Source of the DNA: Bremerella alba
Lineage (GTDB): Bacteria > Planctomycetota > Planctomycetia > Pirellulales > Pirellulaceae
Direction: 5' to 3'
Assembly: GCF_013618625.1 (NCBI RefSeq)
Contig: NZ_JABRWO010000006.1
Location: 124,001-188,000 of the forward strand
Length of the DNA: 64,000 bases
Position numbers and translations under genes: made by a program. Shown one piece after another: positions 37,390 through 45,971 of the stretch. Every line of letters begins with the position of its first letter. Position 1 is the stretch's first letter. The notes under the pieces were generated by a model that searched no databases, was not told where the DNA came from, and was given only the letters and a program-made list of their open reading frames with translations.

Positions 37390-39696
37390 TTATGGGTATA
37401 TCAGGAATGGTTCACGTCGTTTGGCGAATTCATCGACGTTTTTCTCGTACGATGCAGAGATCTCCTGCGGAGACTTGGTCTGTAGGATACTTGTCTTAAC
37501 GGCGTCATTGCTCAGCAAAACATGCAAGCGTTCTGTTTCCCAGGTTTTGGGGTAAAGGGCGTGCAGACTGGAAGCTGTCGCCCATCCGAGATCTAGTGGC
37601 CGAAAGGCCTCCCAATTGGTGATGATGAAGTTTACGCCGCCACACTGTTGTTCTGCATACTTGCTGGAAGCTGGGGTAAACTCGACGCCTATGACTTTGA
37701 CCCCAGGCAAGTTATGGGAGTTGATCAGAGTAGCTAGTTTCGGACCGTCAATCCATGGTGCTCCTAGCACCTCAAACGGTGTGTCGGTACCACGACCCAC
37801 GGAGACGTTGGTTGTTTCTAGCAAGCCTACCCCAGGGTAGATCATGGCTTGCGTCAGGTTCCGCATGTTGGGCGACGTGTTTCTCCAAGGTAGACCTGTG
37901 TCGAACAGCAATTGGCCTCGCCCCCATCCGGTGAGTGGGACGACCGTTAAGTCGGTCTTCCAGCCACGCTCTTGATTCATCATCTTCGCCAATTCGCCGA
38001 TCGTCATGCCGTGTCGAACTGGGATAGAGTGGAATGCGACGAATGACTTTGTTTTTCGATCAAGCAGTGGGCCTTCGATTGTATCGCCGCCGAGCGGATT
38101 TGGGCGATCTAGCACCATAAACGGAATGCCCTGCTCTGCCGCCGCTTCCATGGCAAGGCCCATGGTGGAAATGTAAGTGTAGAAGCGGCAGCCAATGTCC
38201 TGGATGTCGAAGACGAGGATGTCGATGCCTTCCAACTGCTTGGGTGTTGGTTTGCGGGTTTCGCCATACAGACTTTTTATGGCAATGCCTGTCTCCGGAT
38301 CGACCATATCGCCAATATGGGATTGATCGAGACTGCCAGCGAAACCATGTTCAGGACTAAATAAAGCTACCAGGTCCACTTCAGGTGATTCGTCAAACAG
38401 CAAGTGAGTGGGCTTGCCTGATTTGTTGCGACTTGTGTGGTTCGCAATTAAGCCAACCTTTTTCCCTTTAAGCAGATCAAACTGACGATCCGCGAGTACA
38501 TCGACGCCTAGTTTTGTTTGCATAAGCGCCGAAGTCTTCTGGGCTTTTAAGCAAGCATCAGCGGCAATCGTTCCGATACGACCTGCGAGCGCGTTGACGG
38601 AACCTTTCTCGTTGGGATGAACGCGATTCGAAAGGAAGATCACAGCCAGTTCTAGCTGCGGGTCAATCCACAATGCAGTTCCAGTGAATCCACCATGACC
38701 GTACGCAGACGAACTCATCGACTTACCGCGATTGCTTGAGTAGCCACTTTGTTTGTCCCAGCCCAGCCCGCGAAGGCTTCCAGCGGCGTTGTATGAATTG
38801 GTCAAAGCGGTCAGCGTTTGTGGCTTAAACAGATGGTTGGGCCCTGGGGTGCGTGCGTCGAGCATGGCTTGGGCGAAGAGCAGCAGATCATCCGCCGTGC
38901 TGAATAGGCCTGCATGGCCGGCGACTCCATCGCAGTAACGTGCTCGCGGATCATGAACGGTACCTTTCAACCACTCTCCGTTAACTTTCGTGGTGGTGAC
39001 CGCACGTCTGGCTAGGCTGGCGTTCGGGTTAAAGCCCGATTCACTCATGCCCAGCGGCTTAAAGATCTGTTCGGCAGCGTAGAGGTCCAGCGGCTTTCCT
39101 GAAACTCGCGCGACCACTTCCCCCAACAGAATAAAACCGACGTCGGAATAGCGGAAACGATCTCCTGGAACGGATAGCAATTTGAGGTTGCAAATTTTCC
39201 CGTAGGCATCAGGCCAGCCGTTTTCATAGTCGGACAGGGCATTATCAGGAGTTAAGCCGCTGGTGTGGATTAGCAACTGCTTGATAGTGATTGTTTCTTT
39301 GTCATGACCGCGAAACTCAGGCAAATAGTTGGCAACTGGCGCATTGAGGTCAACTTGGCCCGATTCGACCAACTGCAGGATACTAGTCGCGGTTACGATT
39401 GGTTTGGTGAGCGAAGCCATGTCGAAAACCGTATCGATTGTCATCGGCTCGACGGAGGGTTCGACCCGGCGGTTTCCATGTGCTTTTTTGTAGATGACCT
39501 TTCCACCGCAAGCGACAACGACCACACATCCCGGCATCTTGTTTTCGGATAGCGCGTTATCGATTGCCTGGTCAATTTTTGTGGTGATATCATTTGCCAT
39601 GCCAGTTATCTCGGGTGGGACAGCATATAGATCAGCATTGGCTCGGAGCGACCAAACCAGAAATAGCATCACGACAATACAACTGCGCAGACTCAT
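37390..39696 (-). CDS. Exported fusion of beta-lactamase-type serine hydrolase (AmiE-like) and exo-N-acetylmuramidase (NamZ/DUF1343, GH171)
   Basis: 768 aa. The ATG at 39696 overlaps the symporter stop (TGATG), has GGAGGAAG upstream, and begins a signal peptide (SLRSCIVVMLFLVWSLRANA); a longer in-frame start at 39792 lies inside the symporter gene. Domain 1 (about 35-385): class C beta-lactamase fold with S95-L-T-K98, Y183-S-D and H334-G-G. Domain 2 (about 395-768): DUF1343, with KVGLIANHTS, LFSPEHGFAG (E449), DILVFDIQDIGCRFYTYIS, and VLDRPNPLGG. In Bacillus subtilis the separate products YbbE (AmiE) and YbbC (NamZ) remove peptides and cleave terminal MurNAc from peptidoglycan fragments; here both are one exported polypeptide. 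Predicted to release MurNAc for uptake by the adjacent symporter. Confidence 0.9.
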   Translation of the reverse strand: MSLRSCIVVMLFLVWSLRANADLYAVPPEITGMANDITTKIDQAIDNALSENKMPGCVVVVACGGKVIYKKAHGNRRVEPSVEPMTIDTVFDMASLTKPIVTATSILQLVESGQVDLNAPVANYLPEFRGHDKETITIKQLLIHTSGLTPDNALSDYENGWPDAYGKICNLKLLSVPGDRFRYSDVGFILLGEVVARVSGKPLDLYAAEQIFKPLGMSESGFNPNASLARRAVTTTKVNGEWLKGTVHDPRARYCDGVAGHAGLFSTADDLLLFAQAMLDARTPGPNHLFKPQTLTALTNSYNAAGSLRGLGWDKQSGYSSNRGKSMSSSAYGHGGFTGTALWIDPQLELAVIFLSNRVHPNEKGSVNALAGRIGTIAADACLKAQKTSALMQTKLGVDVLADRQFDLLKGKKVGLIANHTSRNKSGKPTHLLFDESPEVDLVALFSPEHGFAGSLDQSHIGDMVDPETGIAIKSLYGETRKPTPKQLEGIDILVFDIQDIGCRFYTYISTMGLAMEAAAEQGIPFMVLDRPNPLGGDTIEGPLLDRKTKSFVAFHSIPVRHGMTIGELAKMMNQERGWKTDLTVVPLTGWGRGQLLFDTGLPWRNTSPNMRNLTQAMIYPGVGLLETTNVSVGRGTDTPFEVLGAPWIDGPKLATLINSHNLPGVKVIGVEFTPASSKYAEQQCGGVNFIITNWEAFRPLDLGWATASSLHALYPKTWETERLHVLLSNDAVKTSILQTKSPQEISASYEKNVDEFAKRREPFLIYP

Positions 39697-41180
39697 CAAT
39701 CTTCCTCCCAGGAAGCAACGCGAGAATTTTCGCCACGCCACGAGCACAGATAACCGAGTAAGACGGTGACTCCGAATGAAGTCCCACAACAAATTAAGGA
39801 ATACCAGTAACCGCTGATATTCGTTTGAAAAGCAATCAATGTAATAACTACGGCACCTGTCAGCAGCCCGATATTTGCCAGAACACTTGAGACGCGGCCG
39901 ATCACCAGGGCAACGAAGAATAAACCGAGCAGCAATCCCGCCGAAAAACCAGCAATGGCTAAGGCCTGATTGACGACGGTCTCGGCAAAGTGGCCTCGGA
40001 AAGCGACAATTGCGACAACGGCTTGAGACAGTGTAAATAGCACAGTAAAACCGCGTGCAAGGCGAAGCCGCCGCTCTTCTGGTAAGTCACTCCATGCCTG
40101 ACGTCCGAAGTCTTGAAGAAGCGAACTGGAAGACGAATTGACAGAGCTGGAAAGGGTCGACATGGCCGCAGCGAAAACAGCAGCCAAGATGATCCCCCGG
40201 ATACCGAGAGGAAGTTCACCCACGATAAATGTTGCCAAGGCCTGATCGCCAGGAATGTTGACTTTGGTTGGATCAAATTCGGTGAAATAACACGCCAGAC
40301 CGGCACCGATCGCCAGAAACAATGCGAATTGAGCAAACACAATTGGGCCGCTCCAAACGAGCGCCAATCCGGCCGAGCGTTGATCTTTGGCACATAGGTA
40401 TCTTTGAACGATCAATTGGTCGGCCCCATGCGTCGCTAGGCTAAGCATGGCCCCGCCCAAGAGTCCCGCCCATAACGTTAAATGGCCTTGAGCGGGAAAC
40501 AGTTCAAGATCGAACAGTCTCAGGCGTCCAGTTTCTGAAGCAAATTGAATGTATTGCTCGGTACCTCCAGGAAGGCGCACTAAGATAACCGCCAAGGCGA
40601 GCACCGCACCGGCCATATAGACTCCAAACTGGAGGCAGTCATTCCATACCACCGAACGAACACCACCAAACAAGGCGTAGATAGCCGTGGCAACCGCAAG
40701 GATGGCAACACTGACCTCGAACGGCAACTGCATTACTTGTTGCAGGGCAAGCGCCGTGAGAAACAGACGTAAGCCGTCTCCCAGCGTGCGGGCAATAAGA
40801 AAAAACAGCGACGCTAGGCGGCGAGTGGAACTACCGAAATTTCTCTGAAAGACTTCGTACGCGGTCGAGTTTTCGTTCTGGAAGTAGAGTGGAAGCAGAA
40901 ATACGAGCACTAAAACACGTCCAACAATGTAGCCGAGTGCCAATTGGAGAAAACCAAAGTTGCCCCCTTCCTTAAACGCAAGACCAGGCACGCTTAGAAA
41001 CGTAACGGTGCTCGTTTCAGTCGCCACAATCGAAAGCAATAGGGCCCAGGTAGGTAGGTTCTTGGAACCAAGAAAGAAATCCCTTGTTGAATCTTCACCT
41101 TTCCCCAACCAAATTCCCAGAAGAGTCGTCCCAACGATGTACACGGCAATGATTGCTACGTCGATCGGATGAATCGCCAT
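39696..41180 (-). CDS. Sodium:solute symporter, predicted MurNAc/amino-sugar importer
   Basis: SSS-family transporter with about 13 helices. The ATG at 41180 places the first helix directly after the start (MAIHPIDVAIIAVYIVGTTLLG); an ATG at 41198 and a longer frame to 41237 are possible. Signatures: [68 protein letters not shown]. Its stop overlaps the start of the NamZ fusion gene, and it is divergent from murQ. Because PTS importers such as MurP are not seen here, an Na+-driven carrier would take up free MurNAc (inference from context only). Confidence 0.88.
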   Translation of the reverse strand: MAIHPIDVAIIAVYIVGTTLLGIWLGKGEDSTRDFFLGSKNLPTWALLLSIVATETSTVTFLSVPGLAFKEGGNFGFLQLALGYIVGRVLVLVFLLPLYFQNENSTAYEVFQRNFGSSTRRLASLFFLIARTLGDGLRLFLTALALQQVMQLPFEVSVAILAVATAIYALFGGVRSVVWNDCLQFGVYMAGAVLALAVILVRLPGGTEQYIQFASETGRLRLFDLELFPAQGHLTLWAGLLGGAMLSLATHGADQLIVQRYLCAKDQRSAGLALVWSGPIVFAQFALFLAIGAGLACYFTEFDPTKVNIPGDQALATFIVGELPLGIRGIILAAVFAAAMSTLSSSVNSSSSSLLQDFGRQAWSDLPEERRLRLARGFTVLFTLSQAVVAIVAFRGHFAETVVNQALAIAGFSAGLLLGLFFVALVIGRVSSVLANIGLLTGAVVITLIAFQTNISGYWYSLICCGTSFGVTVLLGYLCSWRGENSRVASWEED

Positions 41181-41297
41181 AGTCGCCAGGAGTATCATGC
41201 AGGCGAACCGGTTCTTGGAATGAGGAAAGATGGGCAACGAAGCTGCGACGGATCATTTTCAGTCTAGCTGGAGTCGTGGCTTTCGCTAGACGAGCAA

Positions 41298-41322
41298 GCG
41301 CAAAATAATCTCGCATTTGCGC
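41298..41322. promoter_or_regulatory. Inverted repeat in the divergent symporter/murQ promoter region
   Basis: GCGCAAA-N11-TTTGCGC, two perfect 7-bp arms 18 bp centre to centre, midway between the symporter and murQ starts. The right arm on the minus strand reads TCTGCGCAA, a 9-mer that recurs at 44578-44586 upstream of the XylR-type regulator gene. Candidate operator for that regulator. Confidence 0.5.
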
Positions 41323-41419
41323 AGAGAAGCTATGAAGGTGAAATTTTCCAGTTTAAACTTAGCGGAAAGACTCGCTTCCCACTTTGCCTTTCCGGCTGCA
41401 TTATGTTCGCTGTGCTATC

Positions 41420-42325
41420 ATGCTCGATCATTTGACGACCGAAGCTAGTAATCCAGCTTCCGAAGACCTCGACGAATTGTCGACTTTGGACTTGGTGAAT
41501 CTGATCAATGATCAGGACGCCGGTGTGGCTATTGCCGTTGGTAAGCAATCGGTTCAGATTGCCTCCGCGATCGATGCCATTTCAAGTCGACTTCTTCAGT
41601 CGGGACGCTTGATCTACTTCGGAGCTGGGACATCGGGTCGGCTAGGCGTTTTAGACGCGGCCGAATGTCCGCCAACATTCAGTTCCGATCCCAGTCAAGT
41701 CATTGGCTTAATCGCCGGTGGACCATCTGCTATGACCAATGCAGTGGAAGGGGCGGAAGATAATCCGGAACTCGGAGCGAAGGACTTGCAATCGCTCGGA
41801 CTTTCCGCCGAGGATGTTGTTGTCGGAATCGCTACCAGTGGGCGGACGCCGTATGTGATTGGCGGGCTGGACTATGCCCGGGAAATGGGAGCCTACGCAA
41901 TCGGATTGACCTGCAATGACAATTCCGAACTGCACTCGCATTGTGATTTAGTAATTGCGCCAGTTGTTGGTCCAGAAATTATCAGCGGTTCGACACGGAT
42001 GAAGGCAGGCACAGCGACTAAAATGGTGCTCAACATGTTGAGCACCGGCGCGATGATCCGGCAAGGGAAAACCTTCGGGAATCTAATGGTGGATCTGCGA
42101 GCGACGAACTCGAAGCTTAACCAGCGAGCCAAGCGAATCGTCAAGGCAGCCACTAAACTCTCTGACGATGCTGCTTCCCGTGTGCTGCTTGAATGCGATG
42201 GCGAAGTAAAAACGGCCATCATGGTCCATCATACAGGTGAAACGGCTCAGCGAGCTCGAAGCTTGCTGAACGACGCCAACGGTCACCTGCGTCAGGCCAT
42301 CGAGAGAATGACCGGGGGAACTTAG
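41420..42325 (+). CDS. murQ: N-acetylmuramic acid 6-phosphate etherase
   Basis: 301 aa from the ATG at 41420 (an in-frame TTG at 41384 is non-conserved). SIS-domain lyase that splits MurNAc-6-phosphate into GlcNAc-6-phosphate and D-lactate in the cytoplasm. Conserved core: YFGAGTSGRLGVLDAAECPPTF with E82, and GGPSAMTNAVEGAED with E113, matching the E. coli catalytic glutamates E83 and E114; then GIATSGRTPYVIGGL and ISGSTRMKAGTATKMVLN. N-terminal LTTEASNPAS is also family-typical. Six bp upstream of the kinase gene; the two form one unit. Confidence 0.96.
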   Translation: MLDHLTTEASNPASEDLDELSTLDLVNLINDQDAGVAIAVGKQSVQIASAIDAISSRLLQSGRLIYFGAGTSGRLGVLDAAECPPTFSSDPSQVIGLIAGGPSAMTNAVEGAEDNPELGAKDLQSLGLSAEDVVVGIATSGRTPYVIGGLDYAREMGAYAIGLTCNDNSELHSHCDLVIAPVVGPEIISGSTRMKAGTATKMVLNMLSTGAMIRQGKTFGNLMVDLRATNSKLNQRAKRIVKAATKLSDDAASRVLLECDGEVKTAIMVHHTGETAQRARSLLNDANGHLRQAIERMTGGT

Positions 42326-42331
42326 TCGCTA

Positions 42332-43336
42332 ATGCTAATTTCCGAAAATATGACGAGCGGCTTGCCTCACCGAGATCGAACTGAGGGTGAATTTGTTCTA
42401 GCCGTCGATAGCGGCGGTACTAAAACTTTATGCACCTTAGCTCGCATGGGTGCGGAAAAGCAATGGACTATTCTGGGTACTGGTCGTGCGTCAGGTGGCA
42501 ATCCACGAGTGATTGGCGTCGAAGCATCTGTTAGGGCGATTACCGAGTCCGTAAAATTGGCCCAAGCGGAAGCTGGGCTAGATAGTTTTCCCTGTCATCG
42601 AGCACTATTCGCGGTTGCCGGGACCCTTTACGAGCCGATAAGGAACGACCTCTGTCGGCATCTGACGGAGTTGGAACTGGCAGAAGAGTGTATCGTCGTT
42701 CCCGATCTTATCCCCCTGGTTGCCGCCAGTGGCTATGCAGGATCGATTGGTTTGATCGCCGGAACCGGCTCGGTAGCTATCGGCCGGGATTCGCTGGGGA
42801 GATATGCCATCTCTGGAGGCTGGGGGCCGTTGCTGGGTGACGATGGAAGTGGGTTCGCGATCGGCAGGGCTGCACTCCGTGCAACGTTGAGAGCTCTTGA
42901 ATCTGGGGCGACTACCATCGGGCTAGTCGAGCAAGTCTGTGAGGCGTTAAGGGCATGCACATCGCATGACTTAAAATCAGTAATCGCGGGCACTGACGAC
43001 CTGCGCGAACTGGTGGCTTCTCTCGCTCCCATTGTCTTATCGGAATCAAATGAGACAGATCCACTTTGTGTGGCTATCATTACGAGAGCCGCTGCAGACT
43101 TAGGTGAGATGGTCCAGTCTCTTCACTCCCGTTTGCAAATTCCGTGTGAAGAGATGTGCATCGTGTTATCCGGTGGAATCTTGCAAGCACAGTCTCTACT
43201 CACAATCCAGCTCTCCAGGGAACTCCTCGCTCGCGGAATCCGAGCCAATATCGAACGGATTGACGATCCAGTTCTTCCCATTCTAAACATGCTTGCCCAA
43301 CCTGAGTTGCCAAGAACGTTCGAGGTGCTTCGGTAG
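42332..43336 (+). CDS. BadF/BadG-family amino-sugar kinase (MurK/NagK-like)
   Basis: 334 aa, ASKHA fold kinase. Phosphate-1 motif AVDSGGTKTLCTLA, phosphate-2 region IAGTGSVAIGRD, GGWGPLLGDDGSGFAIGRAAL (very close to eukaryotic NAGK and bacterial MurK pattern), and the C-terminal LSGGILQ adenosine motif. Clostridium acetobutylicum MurK, of this family and also next to murQ, phosphorylates both MurNAc and GlcNAc at O6. The same role fits here: converting imported MurNAc to the MurQ substrate. Six bp after murQ. Substrate not provable from sequence. Confidence 0.85.
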   Translation: MLISENMTSGLPHRDRTEGEFVLAVDSGGTKTLCTLARMGAEKQWTILGTGRASGGNPRVIGVEASVRAITESVKLAQAEAGLDSFPCHRALFAVAGTLYEPIRNDLCRHLTELELAEECIVVPDLIPLVAASGYAGSIGLIAGTGSVAIGRDSLGRYAISGGWGPLLGDDGSGFAIGRAALRATLRALESGATTIGLVEQVCEALRACTSHDLKSVIAGTDDLRELVASLAPIVLSESNETDPLCVAIITRAAADLGEMVQSLHSRLQIPCEEMCIVLSGGILQAQSLLTIQLSRELLARGIRANIERIDDPVLPILNMLAQPELPRTFEVLR

Positions 43337-43339
43337 GGA

Positions 43340-44431
43340 CTACGGCGTTACAAACCCACCGGTCGTCGGCTTCGAACAGCCAGTGGTTTCTGGGATTGTT
43401 AACGGAAAATTGCGTAAACTACGAACTGCCAGCCAAGCAAAACACTCTGCTTCCAATGTGTCCGGGCTTAGATTTCGCTGATCGATTGTTCGCACCATGG
43501 GAAAACGAGTACGAAGGCTTTTCATAATTACAGGATGTTGCGCGCCGCCACCGGTTACCCAAAGAACTCCTAGCGGTCCTGGCATCATATCGATTGCAGC
43601 TTCCACGGCACCTACAGTTACGGCACATAGCGTGGCCGCACCATCTTCGACGCTCAATCCCGAAACGTCGATGTGATCGAACTCAAAACGATCTGCAGAC
43701 TTCGGAAGTGGTTGCTTAAAATAGGTTGTTGAAAGAAAATCATCGACGAGCGAATGTTGAACCGTTCCGCGCTTGGCCAATTGGCCATCAATGTCGTGAC
43801 TAAGACCAGCCATTTCCTGGGCCCACTCGTCTAAGAGGCCGCAACCGGGCCCGGTATCTGCAGCGACAATGGATCCGTCAGAACCAAGCCAGGTGAGATT
43901 GGCAATGCCTCCTAGATTGAGAACACCAACGGAATGGTTCTCATCGTGAAAAAGCGCTTGGTGAAAAAAGGATGCCAACGGAGCGCCACGGCCTCCACGG
44001 GCCATGTCTCGGCGTCGAAAATCCGAGACGACTTGCAAACCGGTCTTCTCAGCAAGAAGCCACGGATTGCCTAGCTGCATCGTGACCCCATCGCCAGGCA
44101 AATGCCGCACCGTGTGCCCGTGAAACCCAATTAGCTTCGCAGAGTTCGCGATGGGGCCCAGCTGTTGTTTAAGGACGGTAACGGCTTCTGCATGATGCAG
44201 CGTGATTTCGTTTTCCAACAATAGCAGTTCGTCCAAACGGACATTGTGTTGCGACGCCTCGAGAATGCGAGATCGAAGTTCGTCGTCGTAAGGATGCCGC
44301 AGTCCTTTGTGGAACTCGACGAAATTCTCACCGTCAGTCGAAATGGCTGCGGCATCGACACCCTTGGCAGAACTGCCACTCATTAATCCAATAACAGTGC
44401 GACGATGACGATGCTGCGGACTCTCGCTCAT
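43340..44431 (-). CDS. anmK: Anhydro-N-acetylmuramic acid kinase
   Basis: 363 aa. AnmK opens 1,6-anhydroMurNAc (from lytic transglycosylases) and phosphorylates it to MurNAc-6-phosphate for MurQ. Conserved: GFHGHTVRHLPG, SDFRRRDMARGGRGAPLASFFHQ without the last residues, VLNLGGIANLTWL, AADTGPGCGLLDEW with the catalytic-base D192, VTGGGAQHPVIMKSL, and EAECFAWLAVRSL. Odd: the N-terminal nucleotide loop, usually MSGTS-x-DG, reads MSGSSAKG, with Lys23 where the Asp is expected. Convergent with the kinase gene, ends 3 bp from it; divergent from the XylR-type regulator. Confidence 0.93.
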   Translation of the reverse strand: MSESPQHRHRRTVIGLMSGSSAKGVDAAAISTDGENFVEFHKGLRHPYDDELRSRILEASQHNVRLDELLLLENEITLHHAEAVTVLKQQLGPIANSAKLIGFHGHTVRHLPGDGVTMQLGNPWLLAEKTGLQVVSDFRRRDMARGGRGAPLASFFHQALFHDENHSVGVLNLGGIANLTWLGSDGSIVAADTGPGCGLLDEWAQEMAGLSHDIDGQLAKRGTVQHSLVDDFLSTTYFKQPLPKSADRFEFDHIDVSGLSVEDGAATLCAVTVGAVEAAIDMMPGPLGVLWVTGGGAQHPVIMKSLRTRFPMVRTIDQRNLSPDTLEAECFAWLAVRSLRNFPLTIPETTGCSKPTTGGFVTP

Positions 44432-44454
44432 GGGTACCCTAGGGCAATCGTTTT

Positions 44455-44472
44455 CTACCCTTGAGAGGGTAG
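44455..44472. promoter_or_regulatory. Inverted repeat upstream of anmK
   Basis: CTACCCT-TGAG-AGGGTAG, perfect 7-bp arms, 24-41 bp upstream of the anmK start within the divergent anmK/regulator space. Either an operator or a leader hairpin of anmK. Confidence 0.4.
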
Positions 44473-44577
44473 AGTCTTAGCAATGGAAGTGAGACCTGTG
44501 ATTCAGCTTACTCCTCTGTTCCGTTGAATAAAGCCCCCAGCAAACTGCCATGAGCAATTTGACAAATATTTATCGCT

Positions 44578-44586
44578 TCTGCGCAA
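44578..44586 (+). promoter_or_regulatory. TCTGCGCAA half-site shared with the symporter/murQ operator candidate
   Basis: The 9-mer TCTGCGCAA also occurs (minus strand) at 41317-41325. A perfect TTGACA-type -35-like hexamer at 44559-44564, inside an ATTTG-A-CAAAT palindrome (44557-44567), lies just upstream, though no convincing -10 is seen at the right distance. Confidence 0.3.
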
Positions 44587-44655
44587 TTGAGGTGGCCAAG
44601 CAAGGTAGAATAGGGGGACAATCTCTCAAGCAGTCAAGTGACTAGATACCCGTTG

Positions 44656-45843
44656 ATGACGAACATAGCAAAACCATCTGACGAAAAGCCACTGGTCCAG
44701 GTCGTGGCAGTGATGATCGAAACGGAGACGAGTTGGGGGCGTCGAATTATTCGAGGAATAGCACACTATTCAGAAAAACACGGCCTTTGGCATTTATTAA
44801 TCGACCCTCGCGACCATGAACATCGGTCGGCATTACCAGACGGATGGCGAGGACACGGCGTGATCGCCAGGCTGTCGTCCCGACAGCAGATCGATCAAAT
44901 TCAACAGCGTAAGATTCCGGCAGTTGACGTCGATGATATCGGGCCCTCGATCCCCAAAATTGGTCGGGTAATCACGGACGAAGCCGCCCGCGCCGAATTG
45001 GCCATCGAACATTTATTGTCGAAAGGCTTCAAGCAGTTTGCTTACTTTGCACCACCGAGCCATCGCTATTCTAACAACCGAGGCGAAGCCTTCCAGCAGA
45101 CGGTAACCATGCGAGGGTACGAATGCCATACGTATCGCCCCGGTTACCGAGCGGGGCGAAAGATGTCTTGGGGAGAGCAACAGCGCCGCGTCAATCGGTG
45201 GCTTCTTTCGCTTCCGAGGCCAATCGCGATTCTTGCGGTCGACGCTCATCACGCTCGACAATTGGCAGAGGTTTGTCACTTTTCATCGATTCGCGTACCA
45301 GACGACTTCGCGATCTTGGCAGGCGATTCGGACGACCTCCTGTGCGAGGTGTCGACGCCTCCTTTGTCGGCCGTCTCGCTTGCTTGCGAGCAAATAGGTT
45401 ACGAAGCAGCTGCAATGCTTCATCAGATGATCGAAGGCAAGAACGCTCCGATTGAACCGGTGCTTGTTCCTCCGCATGGCGTCACTAGCCGTCAATCAAC
45501 GGATTTTCTGGCGATCGATGATCCATTGATCGTACGCGCCTTACGATTCATTCAGAATCATAGCCAACATGCAATTGGTGTAGATGATATCCTGCGGGAA
45601 GTTCCCCTCTCACGCCGCAGCTTAGAGATTCAGTTTAGGTCCTACCTGGGGCGGACGCCGGCTGAAGAAATCCGTCGCGTGCAACTAGAGCGTGCGAAAG
45701 AATTGCTTTTGAATCGCGACCTGTCCATTACTGAAGTCGCGTTAAGCTCTGGTTTTAGCAATGCGACACGATTCGGCATTGCCTTTCGAAAGAAATTCAA
45801 AACCACGCCGCGAAACTTTCGAAAGACACTTCTCAACGATTAG
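44656..45843 (+). CDS. XylR-type AraC-family regulator with LacI-like sugar-binding domain
   Basis: 395 aa from ATG 44656 (GTG at 44638 would add six residues; neither has a clear ribosome site). N-terminal periplasmic-binding-protein-like sensor (VVAVMIETETSWGRRIIRGIAHYSEKHGLWHLLID; FAILAGDSDDLLCEVSTPPLSAV, shown only in part) and a C-terminal pair of AraC helix-turn-helices (IGVDDILREVPLSRRSLEIQF; LSITEVALSSGFSNATRFGIAF). The type is common in planctomycetes for sugar catabolism. At the edge of the MurNAc locus it takes the place held by MurR (RpiR family) in E. coli; ligand MurNAc, MurNAc-6P or GlcNAc-6P is inference. Confidence 0.88.
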   Translation: MTNIAKPSDEKPLVQVVAVMIETETSWGRRIIRGIAHYSEKHGLWHLLIDPRDHEHRSALPDGWRGHGVIARLSSRQQIDQIQQRKIPAVDVDDIGPSIPKIGRVITDEAARAELAIEHLLSKGFKQFAYFAPPSHRYSNNRGEAFQQTVTMRGYECHTYRPGYRAGRKMSWGEQQRRVNRWLLSLPRPIAILAVDAHHARQLAEVCHFSSIRVPDDFAILAGDSDDLLCEVSTPPLSAVSLACEQIGYEAAAMLHQMIEGKNAPIEPVLVPPHGVTSRQSTDFLAIDDPLIVRALRFIQNHSQHAIGVDDILREVPLSRRSLEIQFRSYLGRTPAEEIRRVQLERAKELLLNRDLSITEVALSSGFSNATRFGIAFRKKFKTTPRNFRKTLLND

Positions 45844-45971
45844 TAATCGATTGACTTCTCGGTTGTTTTGCGATGGCGTTTGCGGCGAATTATTGTCTTT
45901 GCCTGACAGGCCTCGTAAGTACCCGGAACTATTCCTGCTTTGCTCAACAAAATCAGGAGTGGATTATTGAA

